Translations under genes and position numbers: made by a program | Assembly (NCBI GenBank): GCA_028748945.1 | Contig: JAQTOL010000170.1 | Coordinates: forward strand, 1-7,008 | Direction of reading: 5' to 3' | Length of the DNA: 7,008 bases | Source: Paludibacter sp. | Lineage (GTDB): Bacteria; Bacteroidota; Bacteroidia; Bacteroidales; Paludibacteraceae | The notes under the pieces: model-generated | What the model saw: only the letters and a program-made list of their open reading frames with translations | Databases searched by the model: none | What the model was told of the DNA's origin: nothing | Shown: piece after piece, positions 1 through 6,000 of the stretch | Layout: each line of letters opens with the position of its first letter | Numbering within the stretch: position 1 is the first letter of the stretch

Positions 1-471
1 AGCCACACGTTCAATCATGTTACGTACTTTCTCAATGATGGCTGAAGTCCCAATCATTTGATGTCTTTTCGCGACTTTCTTTTTCAGCGTTTTGGTTTCC
101 GTTACCAGGTTTTTTCGTTCCAGCGCATTCCGAACGGTAATCAGTAAGCGATTCAGATCAATTGGTTTTTCGATAAAGTCAAAGGCACCTTTTTTGATAC
201 ATTCCACGGCTGTTTCAATATTTCCATGACCGGAAATCATCACGATAGGAGCTTCAATATTAGATTCATTCAAATGACCCAGCAACTCAATACCATCCAT
301 TTCAGGCATTTTGATGTCTGAAAAAATCAAATCGAAGATTCCATTTTGAGCCTCTTCCAATCCTTGCCTGCCATTCTCAGCCAGAGTGACCTGGTGTTTT
401 TCGAACTCCAGAATGTCTTTCAGCGTATTGCGTATGCTGCGTTCGTCGTCTATTACTAATATTTTGGCCAT
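1..471 (-). CDS. NtrC-family sigma-54-dependent response regulator, 3' part missing
   Basis: This is a cytoplasmic two-component response regulator that begins MAKILVIDDE; 157 residues are visible before the window edge. The receiver domain covers about residues 1-118. It has the acidic pair D8-D9, the phospho-acceptor D52 in SDIKMPEMDG, the switch residue S80 in MISGHG, and the conserved K102 in IEKP. A basic, probably helical linker (about 118-137) follows. The last 20 residues (MIGTS at 139-143, then a helix ending MIERVA) match the start of the AAA+ sigma-54 interaction domain of NtrC-type activators. The ATPase core and the HTH domain would lie outside the window. Phosphorylation by a partner kinase, not visible here, should control it. 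purD lies 86 bp upstream on the same strand with no terminator between. Only a weak promoter-like match (TATTTTTC, reading 508 to 501) is present, so co-transcription with purD is possible. The family call is confident, but the target genes are unknown. Confidence 0.88.
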   Translation of the reverse strand, partial: MAKILVIDDERSIRNTLKDILEFEKHQVTLAENGRQGLEEAQNGIFDLIFSDIKMPEMDGIELLGHLNESNIEAPIVMISGHGNIETAVECIKKGAFDFIEKPIDLNRLLITVRNALERKNLVTETKTLKKKVAKRHQMIGTSAIIEKVRNMIERVA

Positions 472-557
472 AAAAGCTTTATGAATTTCCCGGGAAGGGA
501 GAAAAATAGTTTGTATATTCCTTTTTTATTCGTTTGTGCTGATTGAAAAATCGAGTT

Positions 558-1826
558 TTACAAATCAAACCCGATATCACTTCTGAAATACTTACCTTCG
601 TATTGAATACTCTTTGCATTTGCAAATGAGACAGCCAGTGCTTCAGTTTTCGAAGTTCCGTAAGAGCTGATAGCCATCACACGGCCTCCATTGGTAACAA
701 TTTGATCTTCATTTGAAGCAGTTCCGGCATGAAAAACGATACTACCTTCAACAGTATTTAATCCTGTGATTTCCTTTCCTTTTTCATAATCTTCGGGATA
801 ACCGCCCGAAACCAACATAACTGTTACCGCTGTACGTTCATCAATTTGTATCGTTTTTTCATTCAGATTTCCGTGTGCAACGCCTTCGAGTAAATCAACA
901 AAATCACTTTTAATTCGCAACATTACAACTTCCGTTTCGGGATCACCCATACGTGCGTTGTATTCTATGGTAACCGGTTCCCCGTTTACTTTTATCAATC
1001 CAAAGAAAATAAATCCTTTATAGACAATCCCTTCATTACGTAATCCATCCACGGTAGGTTTGATAATTCGTTCTTCCACTTTGCGCATAAATTCAGCATC
1101 GGCAAACGAAACGGGAGAAACGGCTCCCATGCCACCTGTATTCAGACCTTTATCACCTTCTCCGATGCGTTTGTAATCTTTTGCTTCCGGTAGAATTTTA
1201 TAATTTTTGCCGTCGGTCATTACGAATACGGAACATTCAATTCCCGATAAAAATTCTTCAATCACCACCGTTTTACTGGCTGACCCGAATTTTCCGTTGA
1301 GCATAGCTTTTAACTCGGAAATCGTTTCGTCCAGATCGTTCAGAATCAAGACTCCTTTTCCCGCAGCTAACCCATCGGCTTTTAGTACATAAGGTGCATG
1401 TAAGCTCTTAAGAAAATTAATTCCTTCGGTTATATTTTCCGATGTTACACTGAGATATCCTGCGGTCGGGATATTGTGCCGAAACATAAATTGTTTCGAG
1501 AAGTCCTTGCTTCCTTCAAGTTGAGCACCAAATTTATCGGGGCCAATCACCGGAATGTTTTTCAAATCTGCATCGGCGGTAAAAAAATCAACAATTCCCT
1601 TGACTAAAGGATCTTCAGGTCCAACGACAATCAGGTCGATGTTGTATTCCATTACAGCAGTTTTAAGTGCAGGGAAATTATCGGCAGCAATCTGTAAGTT
1701 AGTACCAAGCTGTGCTGTGCCCGGATTTCCGGGAGCAATAAACAGCTTTGACAGTTTTGGACTTTGGGCAATTTTCCAGGCCATGGCATGTTCGCGACCG
1801 CCCGATCCGAGGAGAAGAATATTCAT
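558..1826 (-). CDS. purD: phosphoribosylamine-glycine ligase (GAR synthetase)
   Basis: PurD joins 5-phosphoribosylamine and glycine using ATP to give glycinamide ribonucleotide, the second step of de novo purine synthesis, in the cytoplasm. The 422-residue product has the usual length for the family. The N-terminal domain begins [14 protein letters not shown], and GNPGTA lies at 33-38. VVGPEDPL at 67-74 belongs to the same domain. The ATP-grasp domain includes [14 protein letters not shown] (146-159) and EEF (190-192), then EAKDYKR (214-220) and TGGMGAVSP (230-238). The family signature [10 protein letters not shown] is at 291-300. The C-terminal domain ends [10 protein letters not shown]. 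The frame is open for 29 more codons upstream, but the extra residues match nothing in PurD. They would also overlap a promoter-like element at 1853-1860, so the start at 1826 is preferred. No other purine gene is in the window. Confidence 0.96.
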   Translation of the reverse strand: MNILLLGSGGREHAMAWKIAQSPKLSKLFIAPGNPGTAQLGTNLQIAADNFPALKTAVMEYNIDLIVVGPEDPLVKGIVDFFTADADLKNIPVIGPDKFGAQLEGSKDFSKQFMFRHNIPTAGYLSVTSENITEGINFLKSLHAPYVLKADGLAAGKGVLILNDLDETISELKAMLNGKFGSASKTVVIEEFLSGIECSVFVMTDGKNYKILPEAKDYKRIGEGDKGLNTGGMGAVSPVSFADAEFMRKVEERIIKPTVDGLRNEGIVYKGFIFFGLIKVNGEPVTIEYNARMGDPETEVVMLRIKSDFVDLLEGVAHGNLNEKTIQIDERTAVTVMLVSGGYPEDYEKGKEITGLNTVEGSIVFHAGTASNEDQIVTNGGRVMAISSYGTSKTEALAVSFANAKSIQYEGKYFRSDIGFDL

Positions 1827-1852
1827 AGTGAAGTTTGAATGGATTTGAAATA

Positions 1853-1860
1853 CAAAAGTA
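1853..1860 (-). promoter_or_regulatory. putative -7 promoter element for purD
   Basis: Read on the minus strand this is TACTTTTG, an exact match to the Bacteroidota TAnnTTTG -7 consensus. It ends 26 bp upstream of the purD ATG, which allows a short leader. No good TTTG-type -33 element is seen at the expected spacing, so the call rests on the -7 match and its position. No purine-specific operator or riboswitch was recognised. Confidence 0.5.
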
Positions 1861-1944
1861 AGGAAAAAATGCTTACCCCTAATCCCTAAAGGATAACTAT
1901 TTCCGTAAATCAACCTTGGATACTACTGTCAATTGAGAGATATG

Positions 1945-1960
1945 TATTTGAATTCAAATA
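1945..1960. repeat. 16-bp perfect palindrome
   Basis: TATTTGAATTCAAATA is its own reverse complement with no mismatch. It lies about 120 bp upstream of the purD ATG and about 55 bp upstream of the structured leader segment. A perfect dyad of this length could be the site of a dimeric regulator. AT-rich intergenic DNA also produces such dyads by chance. No partner copy was noticed elsewhere in the window. Confidence 0.35.
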
Positions 1961-2015
1961 AGAAATGTGGTGTAGGAAAAAGACTAAATGTGGGTTCCCC
2001 TTTAGTTGCCGGGGG

Positions 2016-2077
2016 TTTCGTGGTAGGGGTATAAAAGACGAAAGGTAGCTTGCCTCACGGCATACTACCAATCTTTG
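2016..2077 (+). promoter_or_regulatory. structured leader-like segment (possible 5' UTR or small RNA)
   Basis: Read on the plus strand, GGTAG (2044-2048) pairs with CTACC (2065-2069). Inside, TGCC (2051-2054) pairs with GGCA (2059-2062) around a TCAC loop, separated by a 2x2 internal loop. Outside, AAAG (2041-2044) could extend toward CTTT (2073-2076). A second GGTAG at 2022-2026 could compete for the same CTACC, and TTTCGT (2016-2021) is complementary to ACGAAA (2038-2043), so two alternative folds are possible. The segment is followed by AACCTTAAATCTAATACT and an ATG with a run of A, a context typical of Bacteroidota start regions. No known riboswitch class was recognised. Structure and function are inferred. 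Confidence 0.35.
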
Positions 2078-2097
2078 TTAACCTTAAATCTAATACT

Positions 2098-2157
2098 ATG
2101 AAAAAATCACGTCACAAAAGTACGGTATTTATATACACAATCCAAACATTTACCTGA
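2098..2157 (+). CDS. orphan 19-residue reading frame, possibly a truncated gene start
   Basis: The frame encodes MKKSRHKSTVFIYTIQTFT and then stops at TGA. The Lys/Arg/His-rich beginning resembles the extended N-terminus of exported Bacteroidota proteins such as SusC/TonB-dependent receptors, but the hydrophobic core of a signal peptide never appears. It follows a hairpin-forming leader and an AT-rich start context, and a 12-bp perfect hairpin lies 10 bp after the stop. It could be a real small peptide, the remnant of a deleted exported-protein gene, or a chance frame. Length alone gives no support, so confidence is low. Confidence 0.22.
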   Translation: MKKSRHKSTVFIYTIQTFT

Positions 2158-2167
2158 AAAAATGCAC

Positions 2168-2195
2168 TAAAACTATGTTTTATAACATAGTTTTA
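2168..2195 (-). terminator. perfect 12-bp hairpin, probable terminator for the AraC-type gene
   Basis: TAAAACTATGTT and AACATAGTTTTA form a perfect 12-bp stem around a TTAT loop. On the minus strand it begins 50 bp after the stop of the AraC-type gene and is followed, after four bases, by a run of six T. On the plus strand the stem itself ends in TTTTATATTT, so it could also stop transcripts from the orphan leader. The stem is AT-rich, which weakens it as an intrinsic terminator. An operator dyad is the alternative. Confidence 0.5.
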
Positions 2196-2245
2196 TATTT
2201 GACAGTTTGATTTTAAGTATTAGAAAGTCTTCAAAGCTGTTTTTT

Positions 2246-3400
2246 TTACTTCTTTAGATGTATGGAAAGGACTTGTTTCTTCCATTCGGGGAAAGTTTGT
2301 TCTGTTTTTGCCAAAACTGCACGTTTCAAAGAATCAACTGATCCGAAACCACAGGACTCGGCCAGTAATTGGTTTGTGAATTCTGGATGGTTTTTTAGTG
2401 TATTTTCCAGTTCTTCCACACGGTAATTGTTCACGAATGTACAGAAGTTCTGATTAAACTGCTGATTGATAATAGTTGATACGTAGGTTCTGTTCGTTCC
2501 AACCGCTTGTGCAATGTCTTGAATATTCAAACCGCTATCCATATAAACTTTCTTGTCATTAAATAAGATCAATAATTTTTCAAGTATTTTCTTTTGAGCA
2601 ACTGTCGAAAATTCTTCCATCTTCATCTGATTCTCTTCCCCGGAAATCGTTTCAAATGTCGGATTTAAACTTTTTTGCTTATCGCCAAGCCAGCCTATGA
2701 TAAAAAGCATCGAAGAAAAAATGACAGAAGCAATTGCAATACCGGTAATCTCATTTGAGAAGAAATCACGACCAAGCACACCTAATATAAATGAAGAACA
2801 ACCGGTAACAATCATGGAGAAATTCAGAATCTTTACTTTACAGGTACGGCTATCTTCCAGATTCGAATAGTACTGTTCCGCTTTTTTCCCGTACTTTTTA
2901 ATCAAATGCTGATTTCCGACCAGAGTCAGGACAACTTGTATGAGAAAAGTAATTCGAATGATTAAATGAACAACATTTAAATACTGTATTACGAAGTGGT
3001 TTGAAGTAGCAGCCCGATCAAATATCCATAATTTATAGTCAGCAAAGTTTGTAAAGAATGCACCAAAAGAATAAATGAGAAACAATATGGTGGGTGCTAT
3101 TAAATATGGAGCATGAACTTTGAATGTAAATTTATCATCAACAGTAAGTAATCGGAAATAGATGTGATACAAGGGGTAAACCAACAGAGAAGCATACTGA
3201 TAAAACGGATCAATTATCGCATACCAGTCAGGATATGGCAAAAAAAACAAAAAATGAGAAATGTAAACGATGAGAGCGAAAAGCATAAACTTCCCGAGGA
3301 ATAAACGTGGAGTATCGTATTTACGGGCATCTGTATTTAGTACTATTGACCAAAAAAGAGTAACATAAATTGGTGTAAGCAGTAAAATGGATTTTATCAT
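2246..3400 (-). CDS. membrane-anchored AraC-family transcriptional regulator
   Basis: The 384-residue protein combines a membrane domain with a DNA-binding domain. Seven hydrophobic segments lie at about residues 4-22, 36-54, 66-84, 98-117, 137-161, 189-209 and 217-238. A polar linker (240-270) leads to a C-terminal AraC/XylS-type domain of about 110 residues. The first helix-turn-helix is near 292-312 (LNIQDIAQAVGTNRTYVS) and the second near 343-362 (LLAESCGFGSVDSLKRA), followed by TFPEWKK, the counterpart of the family's TPxxYR tail. This layout is common in Bacteroidota. It suggests direct sensing at or in the cytoplasmic membrane with the DNA-binding part in the cytoplasm; the ligand is unknown. 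The gene is divergent from the YD-repeat lipoprotein across 238 bp of repeat-containing DNA, which makes that lipoprotein and the regulator itself the likeliest targets. The start at 3400 fits a promoter-like element just upstream. Confidence 0.88.
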   Translation of the reverse strand: MIKSILLLTPIYVTLFWSIVLNTDARKYDTPRLFLGKFMLFALIVYISHFLFFLPYPDWYAIIDPFYQYASLLVYPLYHIYFRLLTVDDKFTFKVHAPYLIAPTILFLIYSFGAFFTNFADYKLWIFDRAATSNHFVIQYLNVVHLIIRITFLIQVVLTLVGNQHLIKKYGKKAEQYYSNLEDSRTCKVKILNFSMIVTGCSSFILGVLGRDFFSNEITGIAIASVIFSSMLFIIGWLGDKQKSLNPTFETISGEENQMKMEEFSTVAQKKILEKLLILFNDKKVYMDSGLNIQDIAQAVGTNRTYVSTIINQQFNQNFCTFVNNYRVEELENTLKNHPEFTNQLLAESCGFGSVDSLKRAVLAKTEQTFPEWKKQVLSIHLKK

Positions 3401-3418
3401 ATACAGATGATTTTATGA

Positions 3419-3450
3419 CAAAAATAAGAGAAATAATGGAATTTTGCAAC
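3419..3450 (-). promoter_or_regulatory. putative promoter of the AraC-type gene
   Basis: On the minus strand GTTG (3450 to 3447) is followed after 20 bp by TATTTTTG (3426 to 3419). This matches the Bacteroidota -33/-7 architecture (TTTG, about 20 bp, TAnnTTTG) with an exact -7 element. The -7 element ends 18 bp before the ATG, so the leader would be very short. The -33 part overlaps the first TTTTGCA repeat (3442-3448), which would allow autoregulation. Confidence 0.55.
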
Positions 3451-3489
3451 GATAATTTACTTTTTGCACAGAATATTTTACTTATTGCA
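3442..3489. repeat. operator-like direct repeats, 20-21 bp period
   Basis: TTTTGCA starts at 3442 and at 3462, and TATTGCA starts at 3483, giving spacings of 20 and 21 bp, about two helical turns. In longer form, TTACTTTTTGCA (3457-3468) and TTACTTATTGCA (3478-3489) agree at 11 of 12 positions with exactly 21 bp offset. A further TTACTTTTGCA lies at 3513-3523, inside the forward promoter-like element. Same-face direct repeats are the classical binding pattern of AraC-family proteins, and the adjacent gene encodes one. The alternative is that these are degenerate copies of the T-rich -7 promoter element. Confidence 0.5.
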
Positions 3490-3513
3490 TATAACCAGCG
3501 GTTCATACATACT

Positions 3514-3521
3514 TACTTTTG
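3514..3521 (+). promoter_or_regulatory. putative -7 promoter element for the YD-repeat lipoprotein
   Basis: TACTTTTG is an exact TAnnTTTG match, 117 bp upstream of the lipoprotein ATG. No clear -33 element is present at the expected spacing, which would suit a promoter that needs an activator bound at the upstream repeats. The predicted leader of about 110 nt contains an inverted repeat TGTTCA (3543-3548) / TGAACA (3562-3567). No closer match to the consensus was found before the start codon. Confidence 0.42.
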
Positions 3522-3638
3522 CAAAGACTTCTGACAATACTCTGTTCAGGATTCATTCTGATGAACACAGGCTTGAAATAATTTGAAAAATATGATTTTT
3601 AAAATCCCCAAATACTTTACTTCTAAAATTTCAAATTT

Positions 3639-4592
3639 ATGAAATCAACCATTTTTATTGCCGGCTTTATTTTTCTTGGATTTTTACTCAGTTCATGTGA
3701 CCCTTCCACCAATATTGACAATAGTATTACTAATTATTGGGAACGAAATGCACTAACCCGACTGCAATTAAAAGGAAAGGTAAAAACACTGACAACAGAT
3801 AACGGTTCACGTACAACTCAATTCAATGAAACCGGTTTTATAACAAGCATTACAAATACTGATGGCGTTTACAGCTCTGTTGCTACATATACCTATACTG
3901 CTAACGGCCAGCTTTCAACAATTGTAACGGTAAATATTAACCCCACGAGCGGAAATGCAACTTCTACGCAAAATTTTGAATATGATACTCATGGAAAATA
4001 TATTCCAGGTTCTGTAATGCATATGTACGAAACGGGTTTAACACCTAATTTGAAAGCTCAGATTTCTGAATGGGGACGTACAGATTACGTCTTCAATGGT
4101 GACAATCTGCTTATTATTTCAACCTCTCAGAGTGCAGTGGGAGTAACGAAAGACACAGCCATTGTAAAATTCAGTGGTAAATATCCGGCTGGTTCTACAA
4201 CTGACTGGAGTTTTGCCAAAGATATTACTTACGCTGATAACGGCATGTTTCTGACTTATACCGAGGGTTTTCATGGACCAGAATACACCAACTCCAGAAT
4301 TTATAAATATAAAGCGGACGATGAATTTTTGCTGTTAGAGTCTGTAAATTATATTGATGTTTATGGAACTCAAACAACTACCAGCACTCAAACTTTCACA
4401 TATAACGATCATAAAAATCTGATAAAAAAAGTGGATGGAGAAGGTGTACAGGATTATAGCGACTATGTTTATGATGCACAGGGAAACTGGACAAGCAGAA
4501 CATATAGCTATCAGTATCCAGGAAGTCAGACGACCAGTTCGACTGAAACACGGACTATTGTTTACTGGACCGACAGCAAAACATCAAATTAA
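3639..4592 (+). CDS. lipoprotein with YD (RHS-like) repeats
   Basis: This is a 317-residue exported protein of unknown function. The N-terminus is a lipoprotein signal: a hydrophobic stretch at 4-17 and a lipobox LSSC with the lipidated cysteine at C20. The residue after it is Asp, and no clear Bacteroidota lipoprotein export motif (acidic cluster) follows, so surface exposure is uncertain. The mature part carries about eight short beta-hairpin repeats of YD/RHS type. Examples are FNETGFITSI (62-71), YTYTANGQLSTI (84-95), FEYDTHGKY (113-121), ITYADNGMFL (196-205), FTYNDHKNLIKKV (253-265) and YVYDAQGNWTSRTY (276-289). The protein is far shorter than RHS toxins and has no visible core-cleavage or toxin domain. 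It is therefore more likely a stand-alone envelope protein than a polymorphic toxin. It is divergent from a membrane AraC-type regulator, is followed by a strong terminator, and so is probably monocistronic. Confidence 0.85.
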   Translation: MKSTIFIAGFIFLGFLLSSCDPSTNIDNSITNYWERNALTRLQLKGKVKTLTTDNGSRTTQFNETGFITSITNTDGVYSSVATYTYTANGQLSTIVTVNINPTSGNATSTQNFEYDTHGKYIPGSVMHMYETGLTPNLKAQISEWGRTDYVFNGDNLLIISTSQSAVGVTKDTAIVKFSGKYPAGSTTDWSFAKDITYADNGMFLTYTEGFHGPEYTNSRIYKYKADDEFLLLESVNYIDVYGTQTTTSTQTFTYNDHKNLIKKVDGEGVQDYSDYVYDAQGNWTSRTYSYQYPGSQTTSSTETRTIVYWTDSKTSN

Positions 4593-4623
4593 ATAACAGG
4601 TTCATACCATACGAATAAGAATT

Positions 4624-4666
4624 CTTGACAGTAATTTATCATCTTGTTTACAAACTTTCTGTCAAG
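4624..4666 (+). repeat. 8-bp perfect inverted repeat ahead of the terminator
   Basis: CTTGACAG (4624-4631) and CTGTCAAG (4659-4666) are perfect complements separated by 27 bp. The right arm shares its last three bases (4664-4666) with the possible left extension of the downstream terminator stem. The two hairpins could stack or compete at their junction. It lies 31 bp after the lipoprotein stop codon and could be an RNA-stabilising 3' structure or a dyad binding site. Confidence 0.35.
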
Positions 4667-4667
4667 G

Positions 4668-4708
4668 GAGGGTGTCCATTAAAAAAGTGGGCATCCTCTT
4701 TTATTTTT
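4668..4708 (+). terminator. strong intrinsic terminator after the lipoprotein gene
   Basis: GAGGGTGTCCA (4668-4678) pairs along its full length with TGGGCATCCTC (4688-4698), with two G-U wobbles. The loop is nine bases (TTAAAAAAG) and TTTTATTTTT follows directly. The stem can be lengthened by four weaker pairs into the T run. This is the clearest terminator in the window, and it separates the lipoprotein unit from corA. Confidence 0.88.
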
Positions 4709-4808
4709 AATCTGCTCACTCATTCAGACTTTAAAGGAAATCAAAGACTAATCCAATATCTTATTTATTTCTCCATTCGCTTTTTTATTATCAAACAGAT
4801 AAAAAAGC

Positions 4809-4816
4809 TATCTTTG
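4809..4816 (+). promoter_or_regulatory. putative -7 promoter element for corA
   Basis: TATCTTTG matches TAnnTTTG exactly and ends 28 bp before the corA ATG. The region 20-25 bp upstream is a T run (4781-4786) that could serve as a weak -33 element. Coming after a strong terminator, this fits the start of a new transcription unit. No magnesium-sensing leader of a known class fits in the short predicted 5' UTR. Confidence 0.55.
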
Positions 4817-4844
4817 CAATACACGATTGTAAATTAATTGCGTT

Positions 4845-5909
4845 ATGTCCAGATTAATAAAGAATAAGAAAGAACATATCGGGTTGTCCCCTTATGCTCT
4901 GGTTTTCAGAGGCCAGAAGAAAACTGAAAAAATACTGTTACGCACCATGGATTTCGATCTGGAAGATGTGCGGGAGTTGGAAATTAAATCACCCAATGAA
5001 CTTCTGGAATTAAAAAAATCAAAGAAGCTGAGTTGGCTCAATATCGATGGACTTGATAATGCCGAATTAATGCAGGATGTTTCCAGCATATATAAAATTG
5101 AAAATAATATTTTATCGGATGTAATGAATCCATCCATTCGACCCAAAGTACAAGAGTTTGAAACCGGAATTTTTGTTACCATTAAGATGTTGCAATATGT
5201 CGAAAATGAAGATAATCTGGCCATTGAAAATTTGAGTTTAATCATTACGGATAATACACTTATTTCGTTTCAGGAGCAACCGGGTGATGCGTTCGAACCA
5301 ATACGGGAACGGATCCGCAAACATAAAAATAAAATTCGTACATCCGGCTCCGATTACCTCGCATTTGCCCTTTTGGATGTTGTTGTAGACAATTATATTT
5401 ATATCATCGGGATACTTGGTGAAAAAATTGAAGGATTGGAAGAAGATATAACAAATGATCCTGACAAGAAATTGTTGGATAATATAAATTCTCTGAAACG
5501 GGAACTGAATTTTTTACGTAAAAATATCAAACCGGCTAAAGAAATGATTATAAATCTGGCCAAATTGCAATCGGAGTTTATTCAGGATGACAATCGAATT
5601 CACTTTAAAGAATTGCAGGACAATATTAATGAAGCTTCGGAACTCTCCGATAGTTATCGTGAAATTTTGTACGACCAGCTCAATATATATCATTCGTCCA
5701 TGAGTACCAAGTTGAATGAAATCATGCGGGTACTTACCGTTTTTTCAGTTATTTTTATCCCACTCACTTTTATTGTGGGTGTTTACGGCACGAATTTCGA
5801 AAATTTACCGGAACTCCATTGGAAACATGGCTATTTTATCATGTGGGGGGTGATGGTGATGACAACACTGATAATGTTGTGGTATTTTAGACGAAAAAAA
5901 TGGTTTTAA
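4845..5909 (+). CDS. corA: CorA-family Mg2+/divalent cation channel with GTN signature
   Basis: CorA proteins form a pentameric channel in the cytoplasmic membrane that admits Mg2+ (some members Co2+ or Ni2+), gated by Mg2+ bound to the cytoplasmic domain. The 354-residue length is typical. The large N-terminal cytoplasmic domain includes LSDVMNPSIRPKVQEFE (90-106). Its D92 lines up with the regulatory acidic site of Thermotoga CorA, and D259 lines up with the partner residue. The long stalk helix runs from about 250 to 312 into the first membrane helix (about 294-314, FSVIFIPLTFIVGVYG). The second membrane helix is at about 329-347, and the tail is RRKKWF. The family signature, normally YGMNF, reads YGTNF here (GTN at 315-317), while the following acidic loop and N317 are kept. 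The Met codon ATG would become this ACG by one base change. Family membership is certain, but ion selectivity is open. zwf follows after 91 bp. Confidence 0.93.
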   Translation: MSRLIKNKKEHIGLSPYALVFRGQKKTEKILLRTMDFDLEDVRELEIKSPNELLELKKSKKLSWLNIDGLDNAELMQDVSSIYKIENNILSDVMNPSIRPKVQEFETGIFVTIKMLQYVENEDNLAIENLSLIITDNTLISFQEQPGDAFEPIRERIRKHKNKIRTSGSDYLAFALLDVVVDNYIYIIGILGEKIEGLEEDITNDPDKKLLDNINSLKRELNFLRKNIKPAKEMIINLAKLQSEFIQDDNRIHFKELQDNINEASELSDSYREILYDQLNIYHSSMSTKLNEIMRVLTVFSVIFIPLTFIVGVYGTNFENLPELHWKHGYFIMWGVMVMTTLIMLWYFRRKKWF

Positions 5910-5931
5910 AAAGGTTGTTCCATCGTGTTCT

Positions 5932-5949
5932 GTTCAGGTAAAACTGAAC
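5932..5949 (+). repeat. small hairpin between corA and zwf
   Basis: GTTCAG (5932-5937) and CTGAAC (5944-5949) form a perfect 6-bp stem with a GTAAAA loop, 22 bp after the corA stop. No T run follows, so it is not a convincing terminator, and corA transcripts may read into zwf. No good TAnnTTTG element was found in the 91-bp gap. A TATAAT followed by TTTG lies at 5984-5992, very close to the zwf ATG. Confidence 0.3.
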
Positions 5950-6000
5950 GATTTGCCCACTGAGATGTTTATTATGTAGTTCGTATAATTTGAATTAATA

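Larger units (their letters stand above)
1861..2245. other. long non-coding stretch between purD and the AraC-type gene
   Basis: Both flanking genes are on the minus strand, yet this gap is unusually long for the window. No open frame over 60 codons was found in it. It contains a 16-bp perfect palindrome (1945-1960), a G-rich then hairpin-forming segment on the plus strand (about 2011-2077), a 19-codon frame with a start-region context (2098-2157), and a 12-bp perfect hairpin (2168-2195). The plus-strand leader-like part points away from purD and toward the tail of the AraC-type gene, with nothing substantial to express. It may be a remnant of a lost gene or a small-RNA locus. Confidence 0.6.

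Noticed and set aside
1207..1848. Two plus-strand frames (1207-1392 and 1555-1848) opposite purD
   Set aside because: Both are antisense to conserved PurD sequence and show no motif of their own.
1827..1913. 29-codon upstream extension of the purD reading frame
   Set aside because: The extra residues do not resemble PurD, the family start [14 protein letters not shown] is intact at 1826, and the extension overlaps the promoter-like TACTTTTG at 1853-1860.
3321..3506. 61-codon minus-strand frame overlapping the start of the AraC-type gene
   Set aside because: It is out of frame with the membrane domain, covers the promoter and repeat region, and has no recognisable feature.
3639..4592. YD-repeat protein as an RHS-type polymorphic toxin with immunity gene
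   Set aside because: It is only 317 residues, has a lipoprotein signal, lacks the RHS core end motif and any C-terminal toxin domain, and is followed by a terminator rather than an immunity gene.
4625..4837. 70-codon plus-strand open frame between the lipoprotein gene and corA
   Set aside because: It runs straight through the intrinsic terminator and the corA promoter-like element, has low-complexity AT-driven composition, and shows no recognisable domain.
4892..5245. 117-codon minus-strand frame inside corA
   Set aside because: It lies wholly within the well-supported corA coding sequence and is Ser/Phe-rich as expected of an antisense shadow.
3541..5938. Shared 10-mer TCTGTTCAGG at 3541-3550 and 5929-5938, each part of a small inverted repeat
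   Set aside because: There are only two copies, the right arms differ, and the flanking genes are unrelated; chance is the simpler explanation.
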